64,000 nucleotides of DNA from Aurantimonas sp. 22II-16-19i. GTDB lineage: Bacteria > Pseudomonadota > Alphaproteobacteria > Rhizobiales > Rhizobiaceae. Under the pieces are notes generated by a model, which was not told the DNA's origin, made no database searches, and saw nothing but the letters and a program-made list of their open reading frames with translations. Shown here in pieces: positions 38,881 through 48,028 of this stretch. Positions within the stretch are counted from its first letter, which is position 1. Each line of letters begins with the position of its first letter. The stretch covers positions 1 through 64,000 of the forward strand of contig NZ_AQQS01000008.1 of the NCBI RefSeq assembly GCF_002088275.1, written 5' to 3'. Both the position numbers and the translations under genes were made by a program.

Positions 38881-39510
38881 CTATTCGTCCGGCCGCGGCT
38901 CCGGCTCGCGCTTTTCCAGCGGCCGGCCCGCCTCGCTCCAGCCGTCGGTGCCGTCGGGATACCAGTAGACGGACGTATAGCCGCCGGCGACCGCACGCTT
39001 GGCGGCATTGTAGCTCATCCAGCAGTCGCGCTTGCAATAGAAGAGAATCCGAGCGGCCTTGTCTCCCCCGGTCGCCCTTTCGATCCCGTCGAAGAGGTAA
39101 CGCTCCATGACCGGCGCCAGTTCGCCATAACCGGTGTCGACGAGCCAGATCGAGCCGGGAATGTTCTGTCGCGGCTCGGGCCGCCAGAGTGTGCCCTTGG
39201 GCAGGTTCTTCGGCTTCGGCACCCGGGGCAGGACGTCGATGAAGGGCACGCCGTCATCGTGGAGGCGCACGGCCTCTGCCGTATCGACCACGGTCGCGCC
39301 GGAAAGCGTTGCCGGCACGGGAGCGCGGTAGTCGTCCATGCGGTAGCCGTCGGGCTCCGGAACGCCCGCTCGGGCCTGATCCGGCTGCGCCGTCCCCGGC
39401 TCGGCTCCCCCCGCAGCCAGCACAGGAAGCGTCACGCCCGCACCGGCCATCGCGAGGACGAAGCCGGCAACGAGCCGAAGCCGGCCCGGGCGATTGCGGG
39501 CCGGGCACAT
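38881..39510 (-). CDS. PQQ-dependent catabolism-associated CXXCW motif / rhodanese-like protein
   Basis: 209 residues with a signal peptide (about 1-33, ending VLAAGG). The rhodanese-like domain carries the CKRDCW motif (FYCKRDCWMSYNAAKRA) that defines the family found beside PQQ-dependent alcohol dehydrogenases. It is exported and probably sulfur- or redox-handling in the periplasm, but untested. The start is ATG 39510, preceded by AAAGG and separated by one base from the xoxJ stop, so it is translationally coupled to xoxJ. It is the last gene of the xoxFGJ-like operon. Confidence 0.88.
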   Translation of the reverse strand: MCPARNRPGRLRLVAGFVLAMAGAGVTLPVLAAGGAEPGTAQPDQARAGVPEPDGYRMDDYRAPVPATLSGATVVDTAEAVRLHDDGVPFIDVLPRVPKPKNLPKGTLWRPEPRQNIPGSIWLVDTGYGELAPVMERYLFDGIERATGGDKAARILFYCKRDCWMSYNAAKRAVAGGYTSVYWYPDGTDGWSEAGRPLEKREPEPRPDE

Positions 39511-39511
39511 G

Positions 39512-40492
39512 TCAGCCTTTCGGGCCGACCGCGGGAACATTCGCCTTGGCTGCATCATCGGTTCCGCCTGAAGCCGCCGCCTTGCCGGAAGGCGCGATCG
39601 GCCGGTTCTCCTCGTCGAGCAGCGGCACGCCGTAGGACAGGAGAATGTCGTTGATTTCGCTCTGGTTCTCGGCAATGGCGCGATTGAGGGTGCGCTTCCA
39701 TTCCTGGTCGGCCGGGCGAACGCCCATGGTGATCCGGTAGGCCATCGCCGGACCCTTCTCCTCATGAACCAGCGGCACGACGGCGAGGTCCTCGCCGGCC
39801 TTTTTGGCGTAATAGCCGGCCATCGGGCCCCACAGCACCGCCGCGTCGATCTCGCCTTTCGCAAGGTCGGCCATCATCGACTGGGCGGAATTCTCGATCC
39901 GGGTGTCGATGACCAGCGGATAGGCCTTCGCCGTGGCCATCAGCCCGGCCTTGGCCATGTAGGTGCCGGGCGGAGTGCCCGCGACGATGCCGACGCGCTT
40001 GCCCGCCAGCTTGGGATCCTCGAGCCGCGTGACGCCCTCGAGCTCGCCGTCCTTCGGATAGACCAGCGCATAGGCCGTCCGGTAATAGGCGTTGGTGTTC
40101 TGGACCAGTTCGTCGCCCTGCGGATAGCTCATGATGATGTCGCACAGGTTCGAGCCGAGCGTCATCCGCACGAAGCCGGTCGCCTGCGGGAAGTAGGAAT
40201 AGGTGACGTCGCTGCGGCCGAGCTTCTTCGCCAGCAGTTGCGCCACCTCCTGCTCGAAGCCCTCCCCGGCCTGGTTGGAGAAGGGCATGTTGTTCGGATC
40301 GGCGCAGACCCGGAGGACGTCCGGATCCACCAGTTCGACCTCGCTGCCGAATTCGCGGTCCTGTGCCAGGGCGGCGCCGGGAAGCGCTGCCATGGCGAGG
40401 AGAGCCAAGGCGAGACGCCGCAGCCCTCGCCTTGCCCGGTCTCTCGGCACTTCAAGCCCCGCAGGGGCCGTCGATCTGGCGGTTGCCGTCAT
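39512..40492 (-). CDS. xoxJ: XoxJ, quinoprotein-associated substrate-binding-like protein
   Basis: 326 residues with a signal peptide (RRLALALLAMAALPGAALAQ) and a type-II periplasmic binding-protein fold: LRVCADPNNMPFSNQAGEGFEQ near residue 60, GKRVGIVAGTPPGTY and AAVLWGPMAGYYAKK. The family is coded next to PQQ methanol dehydrogenases; in Methylobacterium XoxJ is proposed to help activate XoxF or its metal/PQQ insertion. It starts 3 bp after the xoxG stop. No ABC transporter genes accompany it, which supports a maturation rather than uptake role. Confidence 0.92.
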   Translation of the reverse strand: MTATARSTAPAGLEVPRDRARRGLRRLALALLAMAALPGAALAQDREFGSEVELVDPDVLRVCADPNNMPFSNQAGEGFEQEVAQLLAKKLGRSDVTYSYFPQATGFVRMTLGSNLCDIIMSYPQGDELVQNTNAYYRTAYALVYPKDGELEGVTRLEDPKLAGKRVGIVAGTPPGTYMAKAGLMATAKAYPLVIDTRIENSAQSMMADLAKGEIDAAVLWGPMAGYYAKKAGEDLAVVPLVHEEKGPAMAYRITMGVRPADQEWKRTLNRAIAENQSEINDILLSYGVPLLDEENRPIAPSGKAAASGGTDDAAKANVPAVGPKG

Positions 40493-40495
40493 CGT

Positions 40496-41311
40496 TCAAA
40501 ATCCCAGGCAGCTGTATTCTTCTTCCTGCGCCGGCTTGTTGTTGGCGATCCGCTTGGGTTCGCCACGTCCGACGACACCGTCGGCCCGAGCCCGCAGGTA
40601 GATGTAGATCGCGTCCATCGAGCACATGACGTTCGGATCCTCGCCCCAGGCCGGCATGATGGAATTGCCGCTGGGGTTCCACTTGTTCTGCTGACCGCTG
40701 ACGATGATGCCGGCGAAGTCGTAGTAGGAGAGGTCCTGCAGCTGGTCGACGAGGTTGGGCGCGAAGGACGAGCCGAGGCCATCCGGACCATGGCACTGCA
40801 TGCAGTTGGCCATGTACTTCTTGTAGCCGCGCCAGGTGTACCAGTCGGCCTTGCCGTCCGCGCCGACGATGTAGGTCGGGTTTCCGGCCGAGTCGACATA
40901 TTTGCCGAGATCGCCTTCGGTCGCGGTATTGCCCTCGGTCGCGGTATCCTTGGAGGGATGCGCGTCGGGCTTCATCTTTTCGGGATCCGCGGCCTCGGCC
41001 ATCTGGGCGCCGCCGGACTGGTCGGCCGACGGGGCTGCCGGTTCGGCGGCGTTTCCGCTCGAAGCCGCGGATGCATCCGCGCTGCCGCCGGCTGGTGCCG
41101 CCGCCGCCGCCGGCGCGGACGCGCCGCCGGAGCTCTCAGCTGCGGCGTTCTGGCCCCCGGCCGCCTGGCCTTGCGAAGCCTGGCCCTGCGCGTTCTGGCT
41201 TGCGGCATCCTGGCCCTGGGGCACGATGGTGGTGCCGGAATTCTGGGCGAGGGCGAAGCCGGAGACCGAGAGAACCAGGGCGCCGGCAAGGGCAATCATC
41301 TTCGTCGTCAT
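40496..41311 (-). CDS. xoxG: XoxG-like cytochrome c, electron acceptor of XoxF
   Basis: 271 residues. The signal peptide is MTTKMIALAGALVLSVSGFA. A long Gln/Ala/Gly/Ser-rich low-complexity linker (about 25-125, with an imperfect TATEGNTATEGD repeat) leads to a mono-haem cytochrome c domain with CMQCHGPDGLG. The Met ligand should lie in PSGNSIMPAWG. The ATG at 41311 has GAGG at a good distance; upstream in-frame codons are less likely. XoxG takes electrons from XoxF. The length of the disordered linker is unusual and may be a tether. xoxF is 305 bp away with a strong hairpin in between. Confidence 0.9.
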   Translation of the reverse strand: MTTKMIALAGALVLSVSGFALAQNSGTTIVPQGQDAASQNAQGQASQGQAAGGQNAAAESSGGASAPAAAAAPAGGSADASAASSGNAAEPAAPSADQSGGAQMAEAADPEKMKPDAHPSKDTATEGNTATEGDLGKYVDSAGNPTYIVGADGKADWYTWRGYKKYMANCMQCHGPDGLGSSFAPNLVDQLQDLSYYDFAGIIVSGQQNKWNPSGNSIMPAWGEDPNVMCSMDAIYIYLRARADGVVGRGEPKRIANNKPAQEEEYSCLGF

Positions 41312-41616
41312 ACATGTCCTCAACTACTGGCGCTGAAAGCGCATCGCCATGTCGGCCCACCTGCGGTCCGCCTGCCGGGCGGGAGACACGAGGGGTTCGC
41401 GACCCGGCCACTCATGAACGTTCGTCGCTGCGGCTTCGCTCCGATCGACCGGCGCAATCCAATGCATCGGTGGAGAAACGTCCGACGCCGCGGCACGGCG
41501 GACCGGTCCGCCGGATGCTGGTTTATTCGGGAAGAAGTCCCAGTTGCCGGACCCCCTCAGCGAACGAGCCCCGCGATTGCTTCGCGGGGCTCGTCCAGAT
41601 CACGCCGTGTCGGCTG
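41312..41616. other. Gap between xoxF and xoxG with hairpin
   Basis: 305 bp with no credible gene. It contains the perfect hairpin at 41565-41593. It could also hold a separate xoxG promoter; none was identified with confidence. Confidence 0.5.
41565..41593 (-). terminator. Perfect 12-bp hairpin downstream of xoxF
   Basis: CGAGCCCCGCGA and its exact complement surround a 5-nt loop, 24 bp after the xoxF stop. There is no T-tract on the xoxF-sense side, so a full intrinsic terminator is unlikely. An mRNA 3'-protecting hairpin, giving more XoxF than XoxG/J, is more likely. Confidence 0.55.
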
Positions 41617-43461
41617 TTACTTCGAGGCGGTCTGGTCGGGGACCGTGAAGACCGTCAGCTGACCGCCGAGAGCGGTGTACTTCGACAGGGCGGCGTAGCC
41701 GCCGACCGCGCCGAGACCGGCATTCGGGTCGGTGAGGCCTGCCGCCAGGCCGATGCCGGCCCAGCCGCCGATGCCCGACAGGATGCCGACCATCTGCTTG
41801 CCGTCCTGCTCGTAGGTCATCACGTTGCCGATGATGCCCGACGGGGTCTTGTAGCGGTAGAGTTCCTCGCCGGTCTGGGCGTCGACGGCCTTCAGATAGC
41901 CCTCGAGCGTGCCGTAGAAGACGATGCCGCCCTTGGTGGCGAGAGCGCCGGACCACACCGAGAACTGCTCGGGCAGCGACCAGACGATCTCACCCTTGCC
42001 GGCGTCCCAGGCGATGAAGTTGCCCATGCCGCCATGGCTGTTCGGGGCCGGATACATCGACAGCGTCGCGCCGACGTAAGGCTGGCCGGCGGTGTAGGCG
42101 ACGCGGAAGGGCTCGTAGTCCATGCAGACGTGGTTGGTCGGCACGTAGAACAGCTTGGTGTCCGGCGAATAGGCCGCCGGCTGCTGGTCCTTGGTGCCGA
42201 GCGCGGCCGGGCAGATGCCGGTCGAGTTCACGTCTTCGCCATTGTGCTCGGTCGAGTACTGGTCGACGACCAGCGGACGGCCGTAGGTCTCGGAGCTCTT
42301 GTCCATGTCGACCTTGGTGGCCCAGTTCACCGCCGGATCGTACTTCTCGGCGACGAGCAGCTCGCCGCTCTCGCGGTCGAGGGTGTAGGCGAAGCCGTTG
42401 CGGTCGAAGTGGACGAGCGCCTTGTGGTCCGTGCCGTCGACGGTGACGTCGGCGAGGATCATCTCGTTGACGCCGTCATAGTCCCACTCGTCATGCGGGG
42501 TCATCTGATAGACCCACTTCGCCTCGCCGGTGTCGGCGTCGCGAGCGTTGATCGTCATCGACCACTTGTTGTCGCCCGGGCGCTGCGCCGGGTTCCAGGT
42601 GGAGGGATTGCCGGTGCCGTAATAGACGAGGTTCAGCTCGGGGTCATAGGAGAGCCATCCCCAGGTGGCGCCGCCACCGATCTGCCACTGATCGCCTTCC
42701 CAGGTCTTCAGCGAGGAGTCCTTGCCGACCGGCTTGCCGAGTTCGGTGGTCTTCTCCGGGTTCATCAGCATTTCGTTGTCCGGGCCCGTCGAATAGGCCT
42801 TCCAGACTTCCTTGCCGTCGGCGAGGCTATAGGCGGTCATGCGGCCACGGACGCCGAACTCGCCGCCCGAGATGCCGACCAGAACCTTGTCGTTGATGAC
42901 CTGCGGCGCCATCGTGCCGGTTTCGCCCTTGGCCGGATCGCCGTTCTTCACCGACCAGACGACTTCGCCGGTTTCGGCATTGAGCGCGACCAGCGTGGTG
43001 TCGGCCTGGTCGAGGATCACGAGGGCCGGACGGTCACCTTCGGCCGGAGCGTAGGCGACGCCGCGGTTGACGGTGTCGCAGCACATCACCGGAATGACGT
43101 TCGGATCCTGCTTCGGCTCGTACTTCCACTTGATCGTGGCGTCGTCCGCCAGGTCGAGGGCATAGACGATGTTCGGGAACGGCGTGTGCACGTACATCGT
43201 GCTGCCGATCACGAGCGGGCTGCCTTCATGGCCGCGCAGAACGCCGGTCGAGAACGACCAGGCGGGGACCATCTTGGAGACGTTGTCCTTGTTGATCTTG
43301 TCGAGGGACGAGTAGCGGGTGTTGGCGTAATCGCCGGTCGGCATGACCCACTGGCTGGCATCCTTCGCCAGCTCGTGCAGGGCTTCGGAGGCAACGGCGA
43401 CGCCGCCAAGCCCCATCAGAAGGCTCGAGGCGAGCGCAGCTTTGGTAATCGTTTTCAGCAT
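41617..43461 (-). CDS. xoxF: XoxF, lanthanide-dependent PQQ methanol dehydrogenase
   Basis: 614-residue periplasmic quinoprotein with a signal peptide (about 1-24, ending GVAVAS). It is an eight-bladed propeller with tryptophan-docking repeats such as WKYEPKQD and [10 protein letters not shown]. The active site reads [11 protein letters not shown]: the catalytic Asp and, two residues on, the extra Asp that coordinates the lanthanide; MxaF has Ala there. The adjacent-cysteine disulfide VMCCDTVN over PQQ is also present. The start is ATG 43461 with GGGAGGAC; the frame extends upstream without similarity. It oxidises methanol (perhaps formaldehyde or other alcohols), with XoxG as electron acceptor. 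No mxaF, mxaI or pqq genes are in the window. Confidence 0.97.
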   Translation of the reverse strand: MLKTITKAALASSLLMGLGGVAVASEALHELAKDASQWVMPTGDYANTRYSSLDKINKDNVSKMVPAWSFSTGVLRGHEGSPLVIGSTMYVHTPFPNIVYALDLADDATIKWKYEPKQDPNVIPVMCCDTVNRGVAYAPAEGDRPALVILDQADTTLVALNAETGEVVWSVKNGDPAKGETGTMAPQVINDKVLVGISGGEFGVRGRMTAYSLADGKEVWKAYSTGPDNEMLMNPEKTTELGKPVGKDSSLKTWEGDQWQIGGGATWGWLSYDPELNLVYYGTGNPSTWNPAQRPGDNKWSMTINARDADTGEAKWVYQMTPHDEWDYDGVNEMILADVTVDGTDHKALVHFDRNGFAYTLDRESGELLVAEKYDPAVNWATKVDMDKSSETYGRPLVVDQYSTEHNGEDVNSTGICPAALGTKDQQPAAYSPDTKLFYVPTNHVCMDYEPFRVAYTAGQPYVGATLSMYPAPNSHGGMGNFIAWDAGKGEIVWSLPEQFSVWSGALATKGGIVFYGTLEGYLKAVDAQTGEELYRYKTPSGIIGNVMTYEQDGKQMVGILSGIGGWAGIGLAAGLTDPNAGLGAVGGYAALSKYTALGGQLTVFTVPDQTASK

Positions 43462-44181
43462 GAATTGTCCTCCCAAGGAACCGAGTTCACTTGCCGACCC
43501 GCGATGGGCCGCCAACGTGATGTCAGCGATGTATGGGGAAGGCTTCCGGCAGCGTGTCACGACCTCCAATAGGGGTCTTGGTGGGCACCGTTGATCATTA
43601 CCCTACCAGTGGCCTTCGAGATTCGGGGCGCTCCCAACACCGCCGATCTTGAAGCCGGAAACCATGGATCACACCCTAATGCGGGAATTTTTCCTGTGCA
43701 AGCACTGATATTGGGAATTTCTTGGTGCACTGCACAAAGATAACGGATTAATATATCTTTCCGGAGTGGTTCCCTTGGGTCGCCCTTGCCGAGATTGCGA
43801 TCTCCACTCGTCGCGCCGAAGAGATCTCAAAGGATACCCGATCGTGAATGCCTCTTTTTGGGCCTGGTTCGCCCGACCAGGACTTTCCTCACGTCGCGCA
43901 TGATCGAAATTTCCCCACAGATGCGGTTTCGTGGCGGACTTCCCCGGCAGAGGAGACAGTAGAACGGCGGATAGGGGCGAGCGGGACGGGAAAGATGTCC
44001 TTGCGGTCCTTGATGTTGCACTGCAGCATTCCCTCGGTCATCTTGCCGCAGGCAGCGCCGGGTCGTTCCAAACCGGCGGCCGATCAGCCATCCTGCCGGC
44101 CGGCGGTCCGCCCGAGACCGAGAGGCGGTCAACCGGCGGCTGGCGAGGGCCGCAGAATCCAGGGCCAGAAGGACGTACGGG
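43462..44181. other. Divergent regulatory region between xoxF and the metallohydrolase gene
   Basis: 720 bp without a credible gene. The segment 43680-43760 is AT-rich and carries the 30-bp direct repeats. The short open frames in the right part lack similarity and SDs. Confidence 0.55.
43683..43742. repeat. Two 30-bp direct repeats upstream of xoxF, each with an inverted half-site
   Basis: Each copy starts with GGGAATTT (43683 and 43713, exactly 30 bp apart). Four or five bases later comes GTGC-AA-GCAC (43696-43705) or GTGC-ACT-GCAC (43725-43735). The spacing of about three helical turns would place two dimers on one DNA face. It is 222 bp upstream of the xoxF ATG. A regulator-binding site is inferred; none of the known xox/mxa regulators is in the window. 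Confidence 0.55.
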
Positions 44182-45117
44182 ATGTCGAAGCGCGGTTGGT
44201 CTCTTGCCGTCGTCTTGGTGGCGCTGGCATTCGCCTGGCCCGCGCCTGCTGGCGCCACCCCGGCCGGCGATTTCGTCGAGATCGCGCCGGGCGTCCATGT
44301 CCGCCACGGCGCCGTCGCCGCGACAACCCCGGAAAACCGCGGCGCCATCGCCAATCTCGGCTTCATCGTCGGGACGAGGGCCGTCGCTATGATCGACTCG
44401 GGCGGCAGCGTGGCGGATGGCGAGGCGGCGCTGGCGGCGATTCGGCAGGTCACCGACAAGCCGGTCGAGTGGCTGATCGACACCCACATGCACCCCGACC
44501 ACGTCTTCGGCAATCAGGTCTTCGAGGCCGCCGGCGCCACCATCCTCGGCCATCGCCGGCTGCCGGCCGCCCTCGCAGCCCGCGCTGATTTCTACAAGCA
44601 GTCGATGCGCGAGCAGCTGGGGCCGGCGCTGGACGACGCGGTGACGGTGACCCTGCCGGACGACACGGTGGCGGACGAACGGCGGATCGACCTCGGCGGC
44701 CGGACGATCCTGGTGAAGGCCTGGGACACCGCCCATACCGACAACGACCTCACCGTCTATGACGAGGCGACCCGCACCCTGTTTGCCGGCGACCTCCTGT
44801 TCATGGAGCATTGCCCGGTCGTCGACGGCTCGATCCTCGGCTGGCTGGCGCAGCTGCCGGCCCTGAAGGCGATCCGCGCCGAGCGCGTCGTGCCCGGCCA
44901 CGGGCCGGTCAGCGCCCCCTGGCCCGAGGCGATCGAGGCGCAGGCGCATTATCTCGAAACGCTGGCCGCGGACATCCGCAAGGCCATCGCGGAGGGCGTG
45001 CCCATGGCCGAGGCCGTGCCGCAGGCGGCGGCGAGCGAGCGGGAGAAATGGCGGCTCTTCGACGACTACAATCCCCGCAACGCCACTGCCGCCTATGCCG
45101 AGCTCGAGTGGGAATGA
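44182..45117 (+). CDS. Quinoprotein relay system zinc metallohydrolase
   Basis: 311-residue secreted metallo-beta-lactamase-fold protein (signal peptide about 1-26, ending AGATP). Zinc ligands are in THMHPDHVFGN (HxHxDH), DTAHTDNDL and PGHGP. The SoxH-like group is coded with PQQ dehydrogenases and SoxYZ-like carriers, and was named a 'quinoprotein relay' on genome context. Substrate unknown: perhaps a carrier-bound thioester or sulfur group, which is inference. SD GAAGGACG precedes the ATG. It is followed 224 bp later by the SoxYZ-like gene. Confidence 0.88.
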   Translation: MSKRGWSLAVVLVALAFAWPAPAGATPAGDFVEIAPGVHVRHGAVAATTPENRGAIANLGFIVGTRAVAMIDSGGSVADGEAALAAIRQVTDKPVEWLIDTHMHPDHVFGNQVFEAAGATILGHRRLPAALAARADFYKQSMREQLGPALDDAVTVTLPDDTVADERRIDLGGRTILVKAWDTAHTDNDLTVYDEATRTLFAGDLLFMEHCPVVDGSILGWLAQLPALKAIRAERVVPGHGPVSAPWPEAIEAQAHYLETLAADIRKAIAEGVPMAEAVPQAAASEREKWRLFDDYNPRNATAAYAELEWE

Positions 45118-45341
45118 GCTTTCGGCCAGGCAGCAACCGGCGAGATCGAGCTCCGCGGGGTGGCGCGGGCCCCGCGTGATGGAGTGGCTGGCTGAAGACA
45201 GTTCATCCCTCCCACTTATCCCGCCGACGTGAAGAGCCGCGCTCTTGCGGCCGCGGCGACCGCGGGCAAAATGCAGGCAGGAATGCGCCGGGGCGAAACG
45301 GGAGTTCGCCGGACCGGCGCTGTCTCACGGGAGGAAACGAC

Positions 45342-46193
45342 ATGGCCGCAACCGAATGCCCCTGCATGGGCGCCCGCCGCAGGGCCGCCCTTGCCCTCGC
45401 CGTCTCGTTCGCCATGGTGCTCGGGGCCGCCGGCCCGGGCCTTGCCGAGACGGCGACCTCGCCGGAACAGGCGGCTGCCGAGGCGGCAGGCGCATGGACG
45501 GAGCTGAGGCCGGATCTCTTCGGCGACAGGGAGCTGATCGAAGGCACCGGCACCATCGCCATCGACGCGCCGAAGCGCGCGACCGACCCTGCCGTCGTGC
45601 CGGTGACGCTCAGCTTCGATCCGAAGATGGACGTGCGCAAGGTGACGCTCGTCATCGACGAGAATCCCTCGCCCGTCGCCGCCACCTTCGAGTTCGCGCA
45701 AGGCGCCGACATCCGCGAGCTTTCGACGCGGGTGCGGGTCAACGCCTATACCGACATCCACGCCGTCGCCGAGACGGGCGACGGCAAGCTCTATGTCACC
45801 AAGGCCTTCGTCAAGGCGGCGGGCGGCTGCGCCGCGCCGGCGGCGAAGGATCCGGAAGTCGCGGCCCGCGAGATGGGCAAGATGAAGATCCGCGCCTTCG
45901 AGACCGACGATCCGGCGATGCATGAGGCGCAGCTGATGATCCGCCACCCCAACAATTCCGGTCTGCAGAAGGACCAGGTGACGCTCCTGTACATTCCCGC
46001 CCATTTCATCACCGACCTTCAGGTCGACAAGGGCGGCAAGACGCTGTTCACCATGACCGGCGGCATCTCGATCTCGGAAGATCCGAGCTTCCGCTTCCGC
46101 TATGGCGCGAGCGATGCCGGGCCCTTCCACGCCAAGGCGTCCGACACCGAGGGCAAGACGTTCGAAAAGACCTTCGACGGCGGGCAGTCCTGA
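45342..46193 (+). CDS. Quinoprotein-associated fused SoxYZ-like carrier
   Basis: 283 residues. A signal peptide (about 13-37, ending PGLAE) is followed by a SoxY-like domain ending in the short KAAGGCAAP loop near residue 162, whose single cysteine is the likely carrier thiol, and a SoxZ-like Ig-type domain (about 180-275) with VTLLYIPAHFITDLQVDKGG. SoxYZ normally carries sulfur intermediates on SoxY's cysteine; here both halves are on one chain and no soxABCD genes are near. SD GGGAGGAAA supports the ATG. It probably works with the upstream metallohydrolase. Confidence 0.88.
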   Translation: MAATECPCMGARRRAALALAVSFAMVLGAAGPGLAETATSPEQAAAEAAGAWTELRPDLFGDRELIEGTGTIAIDAPKRATDPAVVPVTLSFDPKMDVRKVTLVIDENPSPVAATFEFAQGADIRELSTRVRVNAYTDIHAVAETGDGKLYVTKAFVKAAGGCAAPAAKDPEVAAREMGKMKIRAFETDDPAMHEAQLMIRHPNNSGLQKDQVTLLYIPAHFITDLQVDKGGKTLFTMTGGISISEDPSFRFRYGASDAGPFHAKASDTEGKTFEKTFDGGQS

Positions 46194-46302
46194 CGGCGGC
46201 GCCGGCCTCGCGCCGGCTCAGCGCCCGTCGGCGCTGATGCATTCCCGCGGACGGAGCGCGGCGACGGCAAATCCTCTTCCCGTCGCCGGATCCCTTCCGC
46301 CC

Positions 46303-46848
46303 CTACTCGAAGCAGCGGATCTCGGCCTCCGCCTGGGCGCGGCGCAGGTCGCCGATCGCCGCCTTCGATTCGGCCGACTCCCTAAAGATGCTGCCCTTCT
46401 CGCCGGTGACCTGGCCCATGGAGAGCCAGGTCGAGGCCTCGACGTAGCGCTGGTAGGGTACGATCGAGGCGACGACGTCGAAGGAGCAGGAACACTGCTG
46501 CAGCGCCGTGCGCGTCTCGCCATTGGTGGCCATGCAGGCGAAGACGTAGTCGGCGATCGCGGTCGTCGGATAGTCGGTGCGCGTGACCGAGGCCGCCTCG
46601 CCGGCATCCGTCGGAAAGCGCACCGCCCCCGCCCCCTCGCCGGTGAGCGTGCTGGCTGCCCCGGGACTTGCGGCGGCATTGCCGGTTGCGCCGGCGCCGC
46701 CTGCCGCGCCTGCCCCAACAGCCGGCGACGCCGCGCCGGGCGCCGTCTGCGCCAGGCTCCCAGGTGTCGCCGCCAGAAGCATCGGAACCGCGAGCAGCGC
46801 CGCTCCGATCGCCCGCTGCATCGTCGCGCGCCCGTTTGAAATGGTCAT
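46303..46848 (-). CDS. Small exported cysteine protein associated with quinoprotein clusters
   Basis: 181 residues. Signal peptide (about 10-36, ending GSLAQ), then an Ala/Gly-rich linker to about residue 95. The conserved C-terminal domain has ADYVFACMATNGETRTALQQ, then CSCSFDV and ends AEIRCFE; four cysteines could form two disulfides or bind a metal. I know this as an uncharacterised companion of PQQ-dependent alcohol-oxidation genes. GGGAGG precedes ATG 46848. It is the last of a three-gene minus-strand operon with the propeller and SRPBCC genes, 124 bp after the propeller. Confidence 0.8.
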   Translation of the reverse strand: MTISNGRATMQRAIGAALLAVPMLLAATPGSLAQTAPGAASPAVGAGAAGGAGATGNAAASPGAASTLTGEGAGAVRFPTDAGEAASVTRTDYPTTAIADYVFACMATNGETRTALQQCSCSFDVVASIVPYQRYVEASTWLSMGQVTGEKGSIFRESAESKAAIGDLRRAQAEAEIRCFE

Positions 46849-46972
46849 GCTGATCCTCCCGAAACCGCGCCCTGGGGCGGCGGCTTCCTCTAGCGTTCCA
46901 CCGGCCGGCCGGCGCCATTTTCCGCAGATCGCGGCGGGAATGGTTCCCGATCTTCGCCGCGGCCCTCCGGCA

Positions 46973-48028
46973 TCACTTGCCTGCGCCGATGCCGGCTCCG
47001 GCCCCGGCCTCGCTCCCAGCCGTCGGCGCGGCGCGCACGAATTCCCCGAACGCCCGCGGCCCATCCGGAACGTCGACGCTGGCGATCTCCTCGAGGGTCG
47101 CCGCATCGAGCTTCACCAGCGTGTTGGCGAACCAGTTGGCGACATAGACGAACCGGCCGTCGCTGCCGGCGGCGATCCCCTCGGGATAGTCGCAGCAATC
47201 CAGTTGCGCGAGGCGCTCGCCGTCATCGGGATCGAACACGGTGACGGTACCGCCATACTGGTCGGTGACGAAGACCTTTCCCTTCGTCTCGACCGCGTCA
47301 TAAGGGTGCGAGCCGACGGGGACCGTGCGGATGACGAAATGGCCCCGGGCGTCGACGACGCTGACGCTGTTCGAGCCGACATTGGCGGCATAGACACGGG
47401 TGCCGTCCTCGGAAAAGGAGACGCCGAACGGCCGCTCCCCGACGACGACCCTGGCGATCACCTCGCCCGTCCTGGCGGCAAAGAACGACAGCTGGTTGGA
47501 ATCCCGGTCGGCCGTCACCACAACCGATCCATCGTCCGACACCGCGATGCCGGAGGGCGACTGGCCGGTCTCGAACGTTCCGACCACCGCCCGCTTGTCC
47601 GGATCGACCAGCAGCAGCGAATGGGAATACCAGTCGGCGACATAGACCGGCGAGCCGGACGGATGCACGGCGATGCCCAGAGGCCCGCCCCCGACCTTCA
47701 CCTCGCCGATCACTTCCCGCTTCACCGTATCGACGATGGCGATCTGCCGGGATTCCGGCTGCGACACATAGGCGCGGGTCCCGTCGCGGCTCACCGCGAT
47801 GCCGGCCGGCTTGCCGGGCACCGCGATGGTCTTTTCCACGGTCATCGCGTCGAGGTCGACGAAGGAGAGCGCTCCCGCCTCCTGGCTGGTCACATAGCCG
47901 ACGTCGCCCGCGGCCGCGTCGGACGCGGTGACGAGCGAGAGGGCCGTGGTCAGGGACACGGCGGTCAGGCAGACGGCGGCCAGACGGGCGGCGGTCGCCG
48001 CCATCCGGCCGGCGGAGGTCCCGCTCAC
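46973..48028 (-). CDS. PQQ-dependent catabolism-associated YVTN beta-propeller protein
   Basis: 351 residues. Signal peptide (hydrophobic stretch AAVCLTAVSLTTALSLVTA), then seven or eight repeats of the YVTN type: TRAYVSQPESRQIAIVDT, SPVYVADWYSHSLLLVD, TRVYAANVGSNSVSVVDA and RFVYVANWFANTLVKLDA. The family is coded with PQQ-dependent dehydrogenases; ligand unknown. The GTG at 48028 overlaps the SRPBCC stop (GTGA), suggesting coupled translation; ATG 48004 is the alternative. It has a short Ala/Gly tail. Confidence 0.87.
   Translation of the reverse strand: MSGTSAGRMAATAARLAAVCLTAVSLTTALSLVTASDAAAGDVGYVTSQEAGALSFVDLDAMTVEKTIAVPGKPAGIAVSRDGTRAYVSQPESRQIAIVDTVKREVIGEVKVGGGPLGIAVHPSGSPVYVADWYSHSLLLVDPDKRAVVGTFETGQSPSGIAVSDDGSVVVTADRDSNQLSFFAARTGEVIARVVVGERPFGVSFSEDGTRVYAANVGSNSVSVVDARGHFVIRTVPVGSHPYDAVETKGKVFVTDQYGGTVTVFDPDDGERLAQLDCCDYPEGIAAGSDGRFVYVANWFANTLVKLDAATLEEIASVDVPDGPRAFGEFVRAAPTAGSEAGAGAGIGAGK

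Noticed and set aside
43827-44181. Small genes between xoxF and the metallohydrolase
   Set aside because: Several frames exist on both strands, but none has an SD, a sensible start or similarity.
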